64,000 bases of DNA, taken from positions 133,328,833-133,392,832 of the forward strand of contig CM053141.1 in assembly GCA_028571685.1 (NCBI GenBank). The letters run 5' to 3'. The stretch comes from Heterohyrax brucei. Its lineage: Eukaryota > Chordata > Mammalia > Hyracoidea > Procaviidae. The position numbers and the translations under genes were made by a program. Each line of letters starts with the position of its first letter. Position 1 is the stretch's first letter. Shown piece after piece: positions 1 through 12,357 of this stretch. Under the pieces are notes generated by a model. That model was not told the DNA's origin. It searched no databases and worked only from the letters and a program-made list of their open reading frames with translations.

Positions 1-3000
1 AAACGAGCAAAGTGGAGCAGGATAACACCCCTCATTTGGAATATTGCTGCCTGTCATAAATCCTTGCTCGTCCTAAGTCTGTATGACATGCTTGTTGAAT
101 AAATGTCTGGGTATGGGTGGTGCACAGCAGTTGGAAATACACTGTGGGAGATCAGAGATATTCTAAATTCGAGGAAGTTTAGAAGAAATGATTGTCTCCT
201 CTAAAACAGTATCAAGTATATTTCCATTTGTCTCCTGACCCCCAGAAAATTGGTGACATGGACGGGTTGAAGTCATGTGAGATAAGTTCACTTTTGTAAA
301 ATGTTGACAATGAATCCTTTTAACAAAGCAGTTATGAAGAACCTACATATTTAAAGCAATTTACTGATGTTTTGAGGGGTAGAGAGATAAATTAGACATG
401 GACTCTCTTCTTGCAAAATCTAATAAGACAATAGATGTAAAATTTTCAGGGATTTAATCTTTTTTAACACATGAAGCACTTATTCAAGATTTCAGAAAAC
501 AGACTTAGTTTCAAAACTCTAGTAACCATAATTAGTCTAAACTTTGTCTCCATGTGTTGTAAGAAACTTACTGCAATGATGAAATACAACAAACGCTTAA
601 GTAGAATTTTTGGTAGGCTCTTTGTATTGGAGGTGAAATTCTTGCCAATCGTTAATGGCTTTTTTTCTTGAGTTGTGTTTATAATGAGTCTTGGTTCAAA
701 TTAGGATAAATAAACAAATTGAGTATTGTCTTTTGTATATGGCATAGAATTGGCCGTTTTCTCCATTGAATATATAACAGTAAATTGAAGGATTCTCAAC
801 TAGACACATTAAATAATCCATTTTTCACGACTGGGATTTTTTTCCCTGTAGTTAAGATACAAACTGGAAAGCACTGATTTTACTTTCAGCGTAAAACAGA
901 ATTATAGGTGTCAATAAGGGGAGGACAACAAGCATAAGTGTTGATGCCCCTTCTTCAGTTTCTAGACCCATTCTGTGAAAAAGGAGTGTTTTTATAAGAC
1001 TCAGACAGAATTCATTTCCATAGAGTGTTCTTAACGGCTCCTGTCAGAACGAAACAGCTGGGAAACATATGGTATCCATTTCCCTGTATCACTTGGAAAA
1101 AATTTCACATGTAAATAAAGCCAACATAAAAGAGTAGTCCTTTGAACCCATGACCTTATACAATACATAAATATATTGGCACAATGCATTCATTGTATTG
1201 ACCCACTAACTTACAGCCTTTAGGTTGCTGAGATGTACATTTTCAAGTAGTTCCAAAGAAATCAAGGTAACTGGCATAATATTAGCTAACCATACCTAAT
1301 AATGAGCATGAATCTCAGAAATGTCTATGAATATGTATAAATTTTTCTTACAGTATTTGAGGTATTTCAGAAAATTGATGAACACAGCTACATGATACCA
1401 ACTATATGACCACTATCTCTCTGCTGTTTTAAATAAGTAGGTAGCAATGTGTTTTTGAAAGAGAGAGAGAGAGCCTTGTTGGAAATTTCTGGCAAACATT
1501 GATTTTTCACAGCTTCACGTTTTTAAGAGAGAAAAACACATAAAAATAGAAAATTTTTTAAATTTATAATGGACCAATGGGAATTAGTCTTTGGAAATTT
1601 ACATTTCATAGATAACTTTAGGAAATGCAGATTTTGTTGGTGACTATCACTCCTCTGAGTTTATTAATAGGACTTTTGTCCTCTGTGAAGTTAGGCTGTA
1701 AATCCCGGAGAAGAACACTCTTTGGATGTTTAAAATAGACTTGATGTGTTTTGCTAAATGACTGAAATTCAAATACTGGCATTTGTTAATTTTTCCCTTG
1801 GACAACTAAGAGCTAGAGCCAGCCAAAGGGAAGATACACCAGCCTAAGAGCATCATGATGACTTCCTTTTTGAAACATTCTGTATTGTTCTTGTTCTGTA
1901 GTAGGGAGAATCCAGTGCTCCCCACACTTCGCTGTATTTATATTTTAGATTCTAAATTGGTAGAACCAGAGGGACTGCAGAAATGCACAGTTTAGTTCAC
2001 ATCCTCTGAAATCCTATGCAAAATTCTAATCTACTTAGGAGAAAGAACCCACTAACAGTTATAGAGTGTCCGTACTCAGAACATTCATTCTTACCACCAT
2101 AGCTTGGTTCTAGAACTTCACTGTCTCCCTTCCAGAAAGAGGAGGAATGACCAATGGCCTAAATTTAAAGAACTTTTAATAACTCACATGCCATTATCAC
2201 CCCCAAAATCAGTGGTAGTTAGGGACTGTGACAAAAGTGACAGACCTGAGTACACGTTAGTTCTTTAATTCTTTGCCCAAAAAAGCACCAACATATACAC
2301 CCACACCACACTTCATCAACATGGTTAGGTTTGAAGGAGCAAGTCATTATGTGAAAATCGGCGTTATGCAAAATGGTGGATGACTACATTGTAGTACTGC
2401 TGCCTGATTGCATCAGTGTACAACTTGTAGCAATATCATGATCACTTAGAAGGCTCATTGTTCCACCTGTCTGCCCCAAGAGGAGATACCGGTGACCTCT
2501 CATACGCGGTTAACTGGAACAGGTCATGGTTCTTATCTTCTACTCCAGTTGTGTCGAGCTATTTCACTTTGCACTCCATCTCAGTCTGATACTCAAATTC
2601 AAACCAATACATGATCTTTGTCTAAAATTTGCATGAAAATGAGAAAAACCCAGTCACCTTGCCCATCTTCCATTTACAGCTTCTGTTCCCTCCCCTTTAT
2701 TTCCAACTTGCCCACTATTGGAGGACAGTGTTAAATTGTAAAGAGCACAACCTGTTGTGAAGTGTTAGCATGTTATGTTGCTGTTTCATGTGCCAGAAAG
2801 TATCCTGATACCTCTGTACAGTAGATGCCTATCCATGGCTTATCTCTCATGCCCAGTCATCTCCTGACCACATCATTGTTTCTGTCCTTTCTCTAATGCA
2901 CCTGATAGGACATCTGATGTATCACCCATAGGTCACAGTCTGTCTGCCTAGTATTAAATAATTTACCCCATCGTCATGTGGGACGTCTTAAGCATTAGAG

Positions 3001-3525
3001 AAACCCACTGCTGTCGAGTCGGGTCTGACTCGTGGCTTAAGCATTAGAGGTACATGTATGGGAGGAGGGTCTGCTGGCAGGGAGGGTTGTCCATGTATGC
3101 ACAAGCACACACACGTGTCCCGTAACTCCCTAACTTGGTTTGAAAGCTTATTTAACACAGAGTACCCCATCCTCTGATTCTTTTGGAATGGATGTATATT
3201 TAATATGCTAAGTATTGAAATGTTGCCAAGGAAGTGACTCAGTCCAAGGACTAAACTTAAATAGTTGGGTTTGTTTTTCTGTAGCCATCTGCTTTCTTGC
3301 TACTTTAATTTTGAAGTAATAGGTCATAATTTTCGTTTATCATTCATTATTTTCCAGTGGTAAGTGTGAAGTGTTTTTTTGTGGTTATAAGTTCACTTGA
3401 AGTCATTTCTTCAAACAGGAACACAGTTTGAGCATAACCTGAGTGGACCATGTCTACCTGCATGGCAAGACGTGTTCAGCATTTCACTTTAATATTCTCT
3501 TCTTTTAATGTTTTTTACAAATTAG
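1..3525. other. SNCAIP: SNCAIP intron, 3' part (no exon seen)
   Basis: This is the 3' part of the intron that precedes the first recognised exon. I looked for the short upstream exons expected to encode residues 1-43 of synphilin-1 and saw none, so they should lie upstream of the window. The DNA is AT-rich and mostly without clear repeats. A short GA run lies near 1461-1474 and a short AfroSINE remnant near 3001-3036. Confidence 0.7.
3001..3036 (-). repeat. AfroSINE tail fragment
   Basis: A short match to the reverse complement of the AfroSINE 3' end (the 'cccactgctgtcgagtcggg' type motif followed by 'tctgactcgtggc'). Only about 36 bp remain. Confidence 0.6.
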
Positions 3526-4394
3526 TTTCTAGCTCCAGCTGGAATTGTGGTGTCTCAACTCTTATTACAAATACACAAAAGCCCACAGGAATCGCTGAAG
3601 TATATAGCAAGTTCCGTCCTGTGAAGCGGGTTTCCCCACTGAAACATCAGCCAGAGACTCTGGAAAACAATGAAAATGATGACCAAAAGAGCCAGAAGGT
3701 AGAGTGCCAGAAAGGGGATGACCCTGAGCCAGGTGCCCAGCCTGAAGAGCTCAGTGCTAGAGATGGAGAGGGTGGCCTGCCAGGTAAGGTCACCGAGCCC
3801 AGCACTCTGCTGGGTGAACTGGAGCATTACGACCTCGACATGGATGAGATTCTGGATGTGCCTTACATTAAATCCAGTCAACAGCTTGCCTCTTTTACCA
3901 AGGTAGCTTCAGAAAAAAGGATTTTGGGTTTATGTACAACTGTCAACGGTCTTTCTGGAAAAGTCTGCTCCACAGGAAGTGCTGAGACCTCCCCGTGCAG
4001 CCTGACACCATTTTGTGTTCTTTCACCTGTGAAAAGTCCTCATTTGAGAAAAGCATCGTCTATTGTCCAGGACAAGCACAAGCTTTCCACTGAAGAGCCA
4101 GACAGCTCGCCCCTTCTGGTTAAATGTGGCTCCGCATATGAGCCTGAAAAGCAGAGTAAGGACTTCCTACACAAGACCTTTAGCGACCCTCCTAGCCGGA
4201 AGGTTGAGAAGGCAGTGCCGGAGTGCCAGCACAGGACTTTCCACCTGCAGGCCTCAGCCACAGAACCTGAGCCGGAAGAGCAGATCAGTGGCCTGAACTG
4301 GACTTGTTCCCAAGGCTCAGAGGAAAGGAGTGAATATCTGAAAAAAGCAAAAAGCATCTTGAACATTGTTAAAGAGGGACAAATCTCTCTCCTG
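3526..4394 (+). CDS. SNCAIP: SNCAIP coding exon (N-terminal region)
   Basis: First recognised exon of synphilin-1, a cytoplasmic adaptor that binds alpha-synuclein and several ubiquitin ligases (family knowledge). The acceptor is a T-rich tract ending TTAG at 3522-3525. The exon starts in phase 1, with two bases completing a Val codon, and ends in phase 0 at CTG before GTAAGT (4395-4400). It encodes about 289 whole residues, projected 45-333. The start SSSSWNCG, then TLITNTQKPTGIAEVYSK and the acidic EHYDLDMDEILDVPY segment, are diagnostic of synphilin-1. No domain fold is apparent; the region is polar and probably disordered. Against the remembered human sequence it has a one-residue deletion after 'QKV'. 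The upstream ATG at 3450 is not the start: its first 25 codons are intron read through in frame. Confidence 0.95.
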
Positions 4395-5424
4395 GTAAGT
4401 ATAATCTAGTTCTTCTTGCATGATTATCATGTAGAGGCACTGTTTTAATCAGCTCCACTCATCAGTAACAGAATGATATGCTGGTTATTGTTTAATCTTA
4501 TAGCTTTAGTTGGGAGATGCAACTTTTTGAGTTTTAAAATAAAGAAGTTAGAAAATGAACACAGGGAAAGACAAATGGCTTGAGAGGGAAAGTTGTTTTA
4601 ACTTTGCATGAATTCAAGGACACTTAATCTAAAAACAAAACAAAGGAAGCCCAGCACTTCCTTCAGCTTGAATTTTAATGTCTTTCTTTTTGCTTTTCAA
4701 ATTGTTCCCAGCTCTCTTTGCTCAGTTATTTGTCATTTCCTTCTGATGGTAAACCTGCCAGATATGTGAACAGAGGGTCTTCTGTTTTATCCTGGTCATT
4801 ATTCAGAAGACTTGGACCAGAATGTTTGAAAACTATTTGGAGATAGAAGTTGCCGTAGAGCTTGGTAGCCCCCTGACCCATATGGAGTTCAGCACTACAT
4901 ATCTAGGGAGCATGAAGAATCTTTTCTAAAGACTCTTGACACAGAGTAATAAAATGTAAGAAAAATCTGTTCCGCTTGGACTCAGTGAGGGCTGAACAGA
5001 AATAGCACTCCATCTGCCTACATTGTTCTCTTCTGGCTTCCAGACTTGGGTCAAACAGCAGCAGACCTGGGCTGGTACTATGATGTTAATTAAAGCCCCA
5101 TTAGAGAAAATTATTCCATCTTGGCTATGTGATTCAAGTAAGCTTAAAGCCATGTCTCAAGAAATACAATGTGCTAGGTGTATCATCACAGCTCTTGTTG
5201 CTCTAGTATGACACTATGAATAATTTAACTTATAAAGTAATAAAAAGAATTTTTTCTCTTGAAAATGGCTTTTCCATTTTTTTCTTGCTCTTCCTCTGTT
5301 TCCCTTTGGTTCATCCTTTTCTTTTGTCCTTCCTGTGTTTCCATATTTCCCAAATGATAACCCCTCTCAGTTTGCCAAAGAGTGCCTGTTAACTAGTGCA
5401 CACTCAGGTAGCTAAACTTCACTA

Positions 5425-5918
5425 CATGGCTTAGTTACCTAGTGCTGGTATAACAGCAAGATCACACAGGGATGCTTTAACATAGAGAAGTTTATTTCCC
5501 CACAGTCCATTAGGCTGGAACTCTGAATTCAGGATGCTGACTCCAGAGGAAAGCTTTCTTTCTGTCGGCTCTGGAGAAAGGTCCTTGTCTTCAGTCTTCC
5601 CTTGATCTCGGAGCACCTCAGGGCGACAGTCTCAAGACCAAAAGACACACTCTTCTCCTGGCACTGCTGTCTTGGTGGTATGAGGTCCCTGTGTCTCTCT
5701 GCTTGTCGCTCTGTTTTATATTTCAAAAGAGATTGTCTTAAGACCCTATCCAGTCTTGTAGACCTCATTAGCATAACTGCCGCTAATTCATCTTATTCAA
5801 TCATAGTGACAAAATTTACAACACACTGGAAAAATCCCCTGGTGAACAGTTATACAGTACTGGGAATCATGGCCCAGCCAAACTGACACACACATTTTGG
5901 AGGAGACATAATTCAACC
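5425..5918 (-). mobile_element. MaLR/ERVL-type solo LTR
   Basis: In reverse complement this matches other LTR copies in this window (60136-60640, 34452-34845). Shared blocks are the 'aagtttattt..cacagtc..taggctggaa' end, the central 'cattagcataactgcc' block and the terminal 'gccaaactgacacac' block. It resembles mammalian MaLR LTRs of the MLT1/MST type from memory; the subfamily is unsure. No internal region is attached. Confidence 0.65.
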
Positions 5919-5920
5919 CA

Positions 5921-6080
5921 GGAAACCCTGGTGGTATAGTGGTTAAGTGCTATGGCTGCCAACCAAAAGTTCAGCAGTTTGAGTCCACCAAGTGCTTCTT
6001 GGAAACTCTATGTGGCAATTCTGTTCTCTTCTATAGGGACACTATGAGTCAGAATCAACTTGATGGCAGTGGGTTAATTC
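5921..6080 (+). repeat. AfroSINE
   Basis: Near full-length copy. It has the tRNA-like head 'ggaaaccctggtggtatagt', a B-box-like 'cagtttgagtccacc' and the body 'cttggaaactctatg', and ends 'atggcagtgggtta'. It directly abuts the LTR to its left. Confidence 0.9.
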
Positions 6081-6094
6081 AGTCCATGACACTA

Positions 6095-6262
6095 ACTGTG
6101 GCTGTCAAGTCAGTTCCAACTCATGGCAACCCCGTGTGTAACAGAGGAGAACTGCTTCGTACGGTTTTCTTGGCTGTAATCTTCACAGAAGGCGATTACC
6201 GAATTTTCTTCCTGCGGTGCCACTAAGTGGATTCAAAACTGCCAGCCTTTAAGTTAACAGCT
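6095..6262 (-). repeat. AfroSINE, longer subfamily
   Basis: Reverse-complement copy with the tail 'gtcagttccaactcatggca', an internal 'cggttttcttggctgtaatc' block and the head remnant 'gattcaaaactgccag'. The internal block is absent from the shorter AfroSINE copies, so this is a separate subfamily. Confidence 0.8.
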
Positions 6263-6786
6263 GATGGAAAATGAGAAAATGAAAGGCTAGGTAGTCTCTG
6301 GATGCTTCCAGGAGTAAGTTTGGGGATGCAAGTATCTAGAGGACCTTGGGAAAGACTAGTATCTACAACCATCATGTAGTTTACAAAGTGAACTCTCTAA
6401 GTACAAGAAAACAGTTAAGTTTATTTATTCAAGATAAGTACAACAGAGAATAAAAATACCTTGAAACCTCAAGGACTCATTGGTCAAGAGGGGGACACAA
6501 ACCGGGAAGCTATCAGTTACCATAGATGTAATTGATTGAACAGGCTCATTGGGCCTACCCTTGTCTTCCTTTCTCTTGAGAACTCATGTTTTGAAGTGTT
6601 CTCTACAGAGAATATGATAGCAAATTGTTAGAATTAATGATGAGAGACACTGGTGTATTAGATCTCCATGACCACCTCCAAAGTTTCTGAAATCTCAGCT
6701 CCTCTTCCAAGTATCCAGTGCAAAAGCCCTGCAGTGTGTAATTCTGATTTATTGACTGTACTTTTCCACTCTTATGATCTGTGCAG

Positions 6787-6966
6787 CCACATTTAGCTGC
6801 AGACAACCTGGACAAAATTCACGATGAAAGTGGAAACAATCTGTTGCACATTGCCGCATCCCAGGGACATGCAGAATGTCTGCAGCACCTCACTTCTCTG
6901 ATGGGAGAAGATTGCCTCAGTGAGCGAAATGCTGAGAAGTTGACTCCAGCTGGCCTGGCCATCAAG
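6787..6966 (+). CDS. SNCAIP: SNCAIP coding exon (first ankyrin-like repeat)
   Basis: Encodes exactly 60 residues in phase 0, projected 334-393. The motif GNNLLHIAASQGHAECLQHL is a good ankyrin repeat (the TPLHxAAxxGH pattern), and a second repeat begins at KLTPAGLAIK. In the family the ankyrin-like block mediates protein contacts, including with parkin and SIAH ligases. The acceptor is CAG at 6784-6786, preceded by TTATGATCTGTG. The donor AAG|GTGATC is weak at positions +4 to +6, yet the next exon joins in frame exactly as in synphilin-1. Read-through would add a short VIGSG.. tail and stop at 7039-7041. Confidence 0.96.
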
Positions 6967-7369
6967 GTGATCGGGTCGGGGCTGGGCCTTCCACAGCTGA
7001 AAGTTGTATTCTTTAGAATTTGTAGTGAACTAAGGTGTTAAAACGGAGAGGAGAGTGGTATACCAAGCTAATGGCAAGGGAGCATGTTACATTTAAGAGC
7101 TAAATCATTTTGTTCATTAACTGCTTTGAGACTTCGGGAGTATGTTCCAGAGTATTATCTAATAAGGGTAAACTTTGAATCAGTTAGTAAAGGGAAAAGA
7201 AAATAATCTATTGAGGGTATGAGAACTTGTGTTTTATTCATACTGACTACACTTTAAATTCTTAACAATACCTGGTTCTATCAGACATTCTTTCAATTTT
7301 TTGTTTTTTATAATGAGAGTTTAATGAACAAGACAAATAAAGAAGGTATATTTTAAGAGATAATGGTGA

Positions 7370-7425
7370 TTGCCAAGCCAGCCAAGTGCCGTCCAGTCGG
7401 ATCCGACTCATGGTGGCCCTGGGTG
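7370..7425 (-). repeat. AfroSINE tail fragment
   Basis: A short 'gccaagtgccgtccagtcgg' then 'atccgactcatggtggccct' remnant. The same truncated form recurs at 13773-13820 and 40861-40890. Confidence 0.6.
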
Positions 7426-8866
7426 ATTAGTAGTATGTTAGATAACCAAGTAGACTTAATGGATCATCTATGAAGTTTCAAGGTCTGCATTATCAGGAAT
7501 TATTTTGCGTATTAGGGCTGAGTTTCGGTTTAGCTGATACAGAGCATAATATGCTATAAAAACCAAACATATTAATGATGATTGGAATAAAGTCTAGAAA
7601 CATTTGTATAAGAAAACATGAGCTTTTAAAGTATTATAGTGAGTGCCTCTGTGAAATATTACACATCACTAGAAGGTGAGCTGTTAAGCTCAAATTACTT
7701 TTAAGGTCTTTAGCTAATAAGTGTAGAATTCAGTCATTTAGAAGCCAGAGTGAAAATCAGTAAAATATAATACATCTTATACTTCTACATATATGCTTTG
7801 CATAATGAGTGTGCTTTCCAAACTTAATAATTATAATTTTTATAAATGGAATTATAATGAAATTTCCTAGATGAACTTACTAATGAAACATAGCTATGTA
7901 TATATATTTGTAAATTATTTAAGAACAAGTTACATTTGAAAAACAACCCTTGTATTTATTTTTACAAATTTGAATGTTTGTATCTTTAATCTGTTTATAT
8001 TCAATAACTTTTATGTATTAGATATTTTCTATTTTAATTTTGCTCAAAGGTAAGATATAACTTCAACAATAGTGTAGAAAATAATTCATTTTTTTTAAAT
8101 AGGATAAGAAATCTATGACCCAGTACATACAGTTTTTCTTTAGTTATGAATGATATTATGACAAATGGAGGCTCAATATACAGATAGGCCTGACTTATAA
8201 CGTAGTTGAGTTACAAGAAACTGTCCTTAGGACTGTCTTTTTTTTTTTGATATGTCTTCTTGTTAGTATTATGTACCATGTACAATATTGTAGCATGTAA
8301 TTTGCTGTTATTCTCAGATGTTCACTCACAGATGTTCAGTGTTATTTATAAAGATACTGACAATAAAACACAGTGCTAATGAAAACTAAAAAAAAAAAAA
8401 AATGAGGTATTCAACTTAACTTCAGAACTGACCTATGGTGGGGGAGTCAGTAAGACGAAATGCCGTGGTAAATTGGAAACTACCTGAGGTTAGTTCAGCG
8501 ACCTAAACTGAGTCCAGCAGGCACTATGTGAGGCACTGGCAGTACAGATTTGAATAAGGCACAGTCCCTCTTCTTAAGGAGCTGATAGTGTGGTGGATAA
8601 AGCAGGTAAAATAATCAACAATACGAGTACAGTATTAGGTCTTCAACAGAGTCCTGTGGGAAGAAGAGACTGGGCATGTGTTCGTGATGAACAAAATATT
8701 CTTGCAGTGTCAGTGAGTGTTGACATTTATCTTGCTGTTTTTGGTGTTTGTAAAATACACTTCTCATTGAACTTTCCTAATTAATGGTAGGTTATCTAAT
8801 ATCTCCTCACTATATAATTGAATGAAAAGTTTTGTTCTTAATGTATATGTCCTGTGAGGTCACTGG

Positions 8867-8999
8867 GAACACTGGTGGTGTAGTGGTTAAGTGTGACTGC
8901 TGCTAACCTTAGGCACTTCTTGGAAAATCTATGCAGCAGTTTTTTTCTGTCCTATAGGGTCAATATAAGTTGGAATTGACTCGGTGTCAATGAGTTTAG
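8867..8999 (+). repeat. AfroSINE, internally deleted
   Basis: Head 'aacactggtggtgtagtggt' and body '...gtcctatagggtcaatataa'. The B-box region between head and body is missing. Confidence 0.8.
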
Positions 9000-9022
9000 A
9001 TTTTTTTGTTTTAATGCTTGTT

Positions 9023-9233
9023 TAAGAAGCCCTGGTGGAGTAGTGATTAAGCACTTGATGCTAACTTAAAGGTCAGTAGTTCAAACCCGCTAGCCACTCT
9101 ATGAGATAAAAAACCTGGCTCTCTGCTCCTATGACAATCGTAGTCTGGGAAACCCTAGCAGAGCTGTTCTACGTCATCATCTAGGGTCTCTGGTGAGCTG
9201 GAATTGCCTTGATAGAACTTAACAACGAACAAC
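9023..9233 (+). repeat. AfroSINE, longer subfamily
   Basis: Starts 'taagaagccctggtggagta', has the B-box-like 'cagtagttcaaacccgc' and ends 'cttgatagaacttaacaacg'. It follows the previous SINE by about 23 bp in the same orientation. Confidence 0.75.
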
Positions 9234-9340
9234 AATGGAACATGTTTTAGTAGGTTAAGAATTTTAGAGTACGGTGGTACAAAAGAAACTTTAGTGGTTA
9301 CTAAACTATCCCTGTGTATGAACTCCTTCTGTGATATCCA

Positions 9341-9450
9341 TAAGGAGTCCTGGTGTATGCTGGTGAAGTGCTCAACTGCTTACTCAAAGGCTGAAGTCTA
9401 TAGCCTTGGAAACTCTATGAGGCTGTTCTGCTTTCTCCTATCTGGTATCC
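9341..9450 (+). repeat. AfroSINE, degraded
   Basis: 'ataaggagtcctggtgtatg' then 'gccttggaaactctatgagg'; about 110 bp remain, with the tail lost. Confidence 0.6.
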
Positions 9451-9579
9451 ATATTAAGCATTAATTTATTCTTAGACTCCTCTGGTCAATGTAGTATTAC
9501 CAACACACATACAGAGTGCAAAGTTAAATAATATGTATGTCTTTTCTTCTAATTGTTCTTTGTAAAGAGAAAAAAAAAA

Positions 9580-9740
9580 GCCAAAAGCCAGTGCTTCTGA
9601 ATCAGTTCCAACTCATAGTGACCCTATTGGTCAGAGTAGATCTGCTCCATGGAGTTTCCAGGGAGCACCTGGCAGATTTGAACTGCTAGCCTTTTAGTTG
9701 GCAGCCGTAGCATTTAACCACTACACCACCAGAATTTCCT
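9580..9740 (-). repeat. AfroSINE
   Basis: Full reverse-complement copy from 'cagttccaactcatagtgac' through 'catggagtttccagggagca' to the head complement 'ttaaccactacaccacca'. It lies opposite in orientation to the copy at 9341-9450. Confidence 0.9.
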
Positions 9741-10736
9741 TTTAATGAAAAAGACATATCAAAATGATAAGACTCAAAATCTTTTACAGATTTGGGGTCT
9801 CAGGCTTTTCATGCTTTTCTACAATGATCTAAAGAATGAAAGGGTTTTCCTGTATCCTTATTTAATTTACAAAAAAGAGTAAACACAAATACTTTAAAAG
9901 AAGTACTACCTCATTTAGAAATCTGTCCTGAAAAGTTTCCTGCCAGAATCCATTCAGTATATACTGATGGACATTGAAGAAGTTCAGAGAGTGCTAAGGA
10001 GTTATCATTGTTTTGTTCTAGGACTTTGTTTTGCACACCAGCAGCCAACTCATGGAGTTCTATTTCATTAAGCACAGCCCTGAGAGCCGTGCTGTCACTG
10101 AAGACAAACAAACTTGATACAAATGGGCAGTAGTAACCCAGATAATATGATCTCCTGACAGGAAGCAGAGCCAGGGATGAGGCGTCACATGAAAGGTTAC
10201 CTGAGAGAGGAGCTTGGAAAATTGAACCCAGACTTAAGAACATCTCTCCTCACCCTTAAACTCCTTAAGGGGACATAATAAATACTTGCCTGTTAGATAC
10301 AGAATTTATTGACCTCTTTCTGAAAGACCCAACACCAGAGACTGTGGGAGTTCAGGGTGTCATTGTGTGCCCTTTGGGAGCAGTAAAGCGAAGTAATTGG
10401 AAAGCAAGATTTCTAAAAAGAGGTGATAATTCTTTGCTAGAAAGCGGCTAGCAAGAGAAATTAGTACTTAAACAGATTTGGAATGAAATAAGCTTGTCTC
10501 CCTTTTCATTTCTCATTCAGTCCTTCTGAGTAAGCCCACGTAGAAAGTGTTGATCCAGTGATGATAACATGACTTCAGACACATAACCTTACTCCTCCTT
10601 TTCAGCAATATATGCCCAGTATCAGACTAAAAACGTCATCAGTCAAGAATCTTCCACTAAAATTGAATAACATTTTTTATTATCTTGGTATTTGTATTTA
10701 TGACAAGTAATACTGCCTTCAAATTAATGAAGGCAA

Positions 10737-10905
10737 ACAAAAACCAAACCCACTGTCACTGAGTCAATTCCAAGTTATAGCAACCCTATAAGACAAAGTA
10801 GAACTGCCCCATAGAGTTTCCAAGAAGTGCCTGATGGATTTGAACTGCCGGTCTCTAGGTTAGCAGTCATAGCACTTAACCGCTCGGCCACCAGAGTTTC
10901 AGAAA
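10737..10905 (-). repeat. AfroSINE
   Basis: Well-preserved copy, 'accaaacccactgtcactga' ... 'gaactgccccatagagtttc' ... 'cttaaccgctcggccacc'. Confidence 0.92.
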
Positions 10906-10975
10906 GTCCTGATAGTTATATGCTGTCTCCCAATGGCTTTATGATGTCATTGCATTTACTTTAATTGTTGCCTGC

Positions 10976-11600
10976 ATGAACGGCTATATAAGCCAACAAG
11001 ACACACATCTGAAGACACTCCACACAGCAACAGCAGAATACCTATTCTTCGCAAGTGCACATGGAACATTCTTTAAGATAGAGTGTATTTTAGGTCATAA
11101 AACAAATTCCAAAAAATTTAAAAGAACTGAAATCATACAACGTATGTTCTCTAGCCACAGTGGAATATAAATACAAATCGATAACAGAGGGAGACTTGGG
11201 AAATTAACAAGTATGTGGAAATCAAATAATACAACACACACCTAAATAATCAATGAGTCAAAGAAAATCACAGCAGAAATTACAAAAAAAAAGAATGGAA
11301 ATGAATAACAATGGAAATACAACTTAACAGTTAAATTAGTGCTTAGAGGAAAATTTATAGCTGTAAATGCATATGTTATAAGGGATGAAAGATCTTAAAT
11401 CAGTAACTTGAACATCCACACTGAGAAACTAGGAAAAGAAGAGCCAACTACATCCAAAGCAAGCAGAAAAAAGGAAAAATAGAGTCTAGAGTAGGAAAAA
11501 GTTGGTTCTTTTGAGAAGACCAACAAAATGGGTAAACCTTTGGCTACACTTACCAAGAAAGAGAAAAAACTCAAATTACTAAAATCAGAAATGTTGTCTC
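10976..11600 (+). mobile_element. L1 LINE fragment (ORF2 endonuclease to RT start)
   Basis: In frame from about 11037, EYLFFASAHGTFFKI and ILGHKTN..KFKRTEIIQ match the end of the L1 ORF2 endonuclease domain. The following 400 bp keep the L1 nucleotide pattern (e.g. 'tagaggaaaatttatagctg', 'ggttcttttgagaag') but carry many stops. It is a dead fragment with no ORF1 or 3' end attached. Confidence 0.85.
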
Positions 11601-12214
11601 TTATGTCTGTGTAAATACCAGTGTATGTAAATTCTGTCTCACTTAGCAGATGCTTAATAGCTGTAGTTCCCAGTCTTATTTGGAGGGAATGAAATGGATT
11701 TATATCTGTACTATTTTAATCCCAGGTTACTTTTAGCGTGCTCACATTAAATTAAGTAAGAACTCTCTAATGAAAGGATTATGCACAGAAGGATGTAGGA
11801 AACTTTAAAAAGATAGCACCATGTTCTAGAATTGGTAATAGCTGGGGTATTATTACCACCCCTAAGTCTGAAGGGGCTCAAAAAAGAGTATTTATAGAAA
11901 CCTGAAATGAGAGACCTGAGTATAAGCAACTGGCTGGATTTTTTGATCTGTGATTATTCAAGGGTCTCAGCCTGCTGGTCAATGGCAAGTTTGTAGAAAG
12001 AGAGCAAGAAGCAGAAGGGACCTCAGACTAACTATTCTTCTCTCATGTCTTATTACTGTTCTTTGTTGACCAAAACCAACCAGAAACCACTAGACAAGGG
12101 AGCCAACCTTTACAGATCAGGGTAGAAAAGAGCGCAGAGAAAGGAAGAGATGGATCTGAAGGGGGCAGGCAGAAGCTATTCAGCATTTACCTGATCGTGT
12201 AGTTATCCCCAAAC

Positions 12215-12350
12215 AAACAAAACCCCCAGATGCTGTGCTAAAAGAGTAGAATTGCCGGCATCGGATTTCCAAGGACCAGCTGGTGGAGTCAGACTGCTGA
12301 CCTGTGGTAAGCAGCCAAACTCTTAGTCCCTGTGTCACCAGGGTTTCTGA
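12215..12350 (-). repeat. AfroSINE, degraded
   Basis: Partial copy: 'agagtagaattgccggcatc', 'ctgctgacctgtggtaagca', 'tgtcaccagggtttctg'. It abuts the next SINE in the same orientation. Confidence 0.7.
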
Positions 12351-12357
12351 CTTAAAA

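Larger units (their letters stand above)
4395..6786 (+). other. SNCAIP: SNCAIP intron (2.4 kb)
   Basis: Intron from GTAAGT to a pyrimidine-rich acceptor ending GTGCAG. It holds a minus-strand MaLR-type LTR (5425-5918), a plus-strand AfroSINE (5921-6080) and a minus-strand AfroSINE subfamily copy (6095-6262). Nothing else is recognised. Confidence 0.9.

Noticed and set aside
2228-2252. Possible upstream SNCAIP exon near 'gactgtgacaaaagtgacag'
   Set aside because: It superficially resembles the Cys-Asp region expected of the preceding exon, but the translation does not match and splice sites are absent.
3450-3525. ATG-initiated upstream extension of the first SNCAIP exon
   Set aside because: The 25 codons before the acceptor are T-rich intron read in frame by chance. 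Synphilin-1 homology begins exactly after the TTAG.
9911-10243. 110-codon minus-strand frame
   Set aside because: No family recognised, no intron structure, and no related sequence elsewhere in the window.
10976-11170. Host gene reading frame
   Set aside because: The predicted protein matches the L1 ORF2 endonuclease end and the flanks are L1 DNA.
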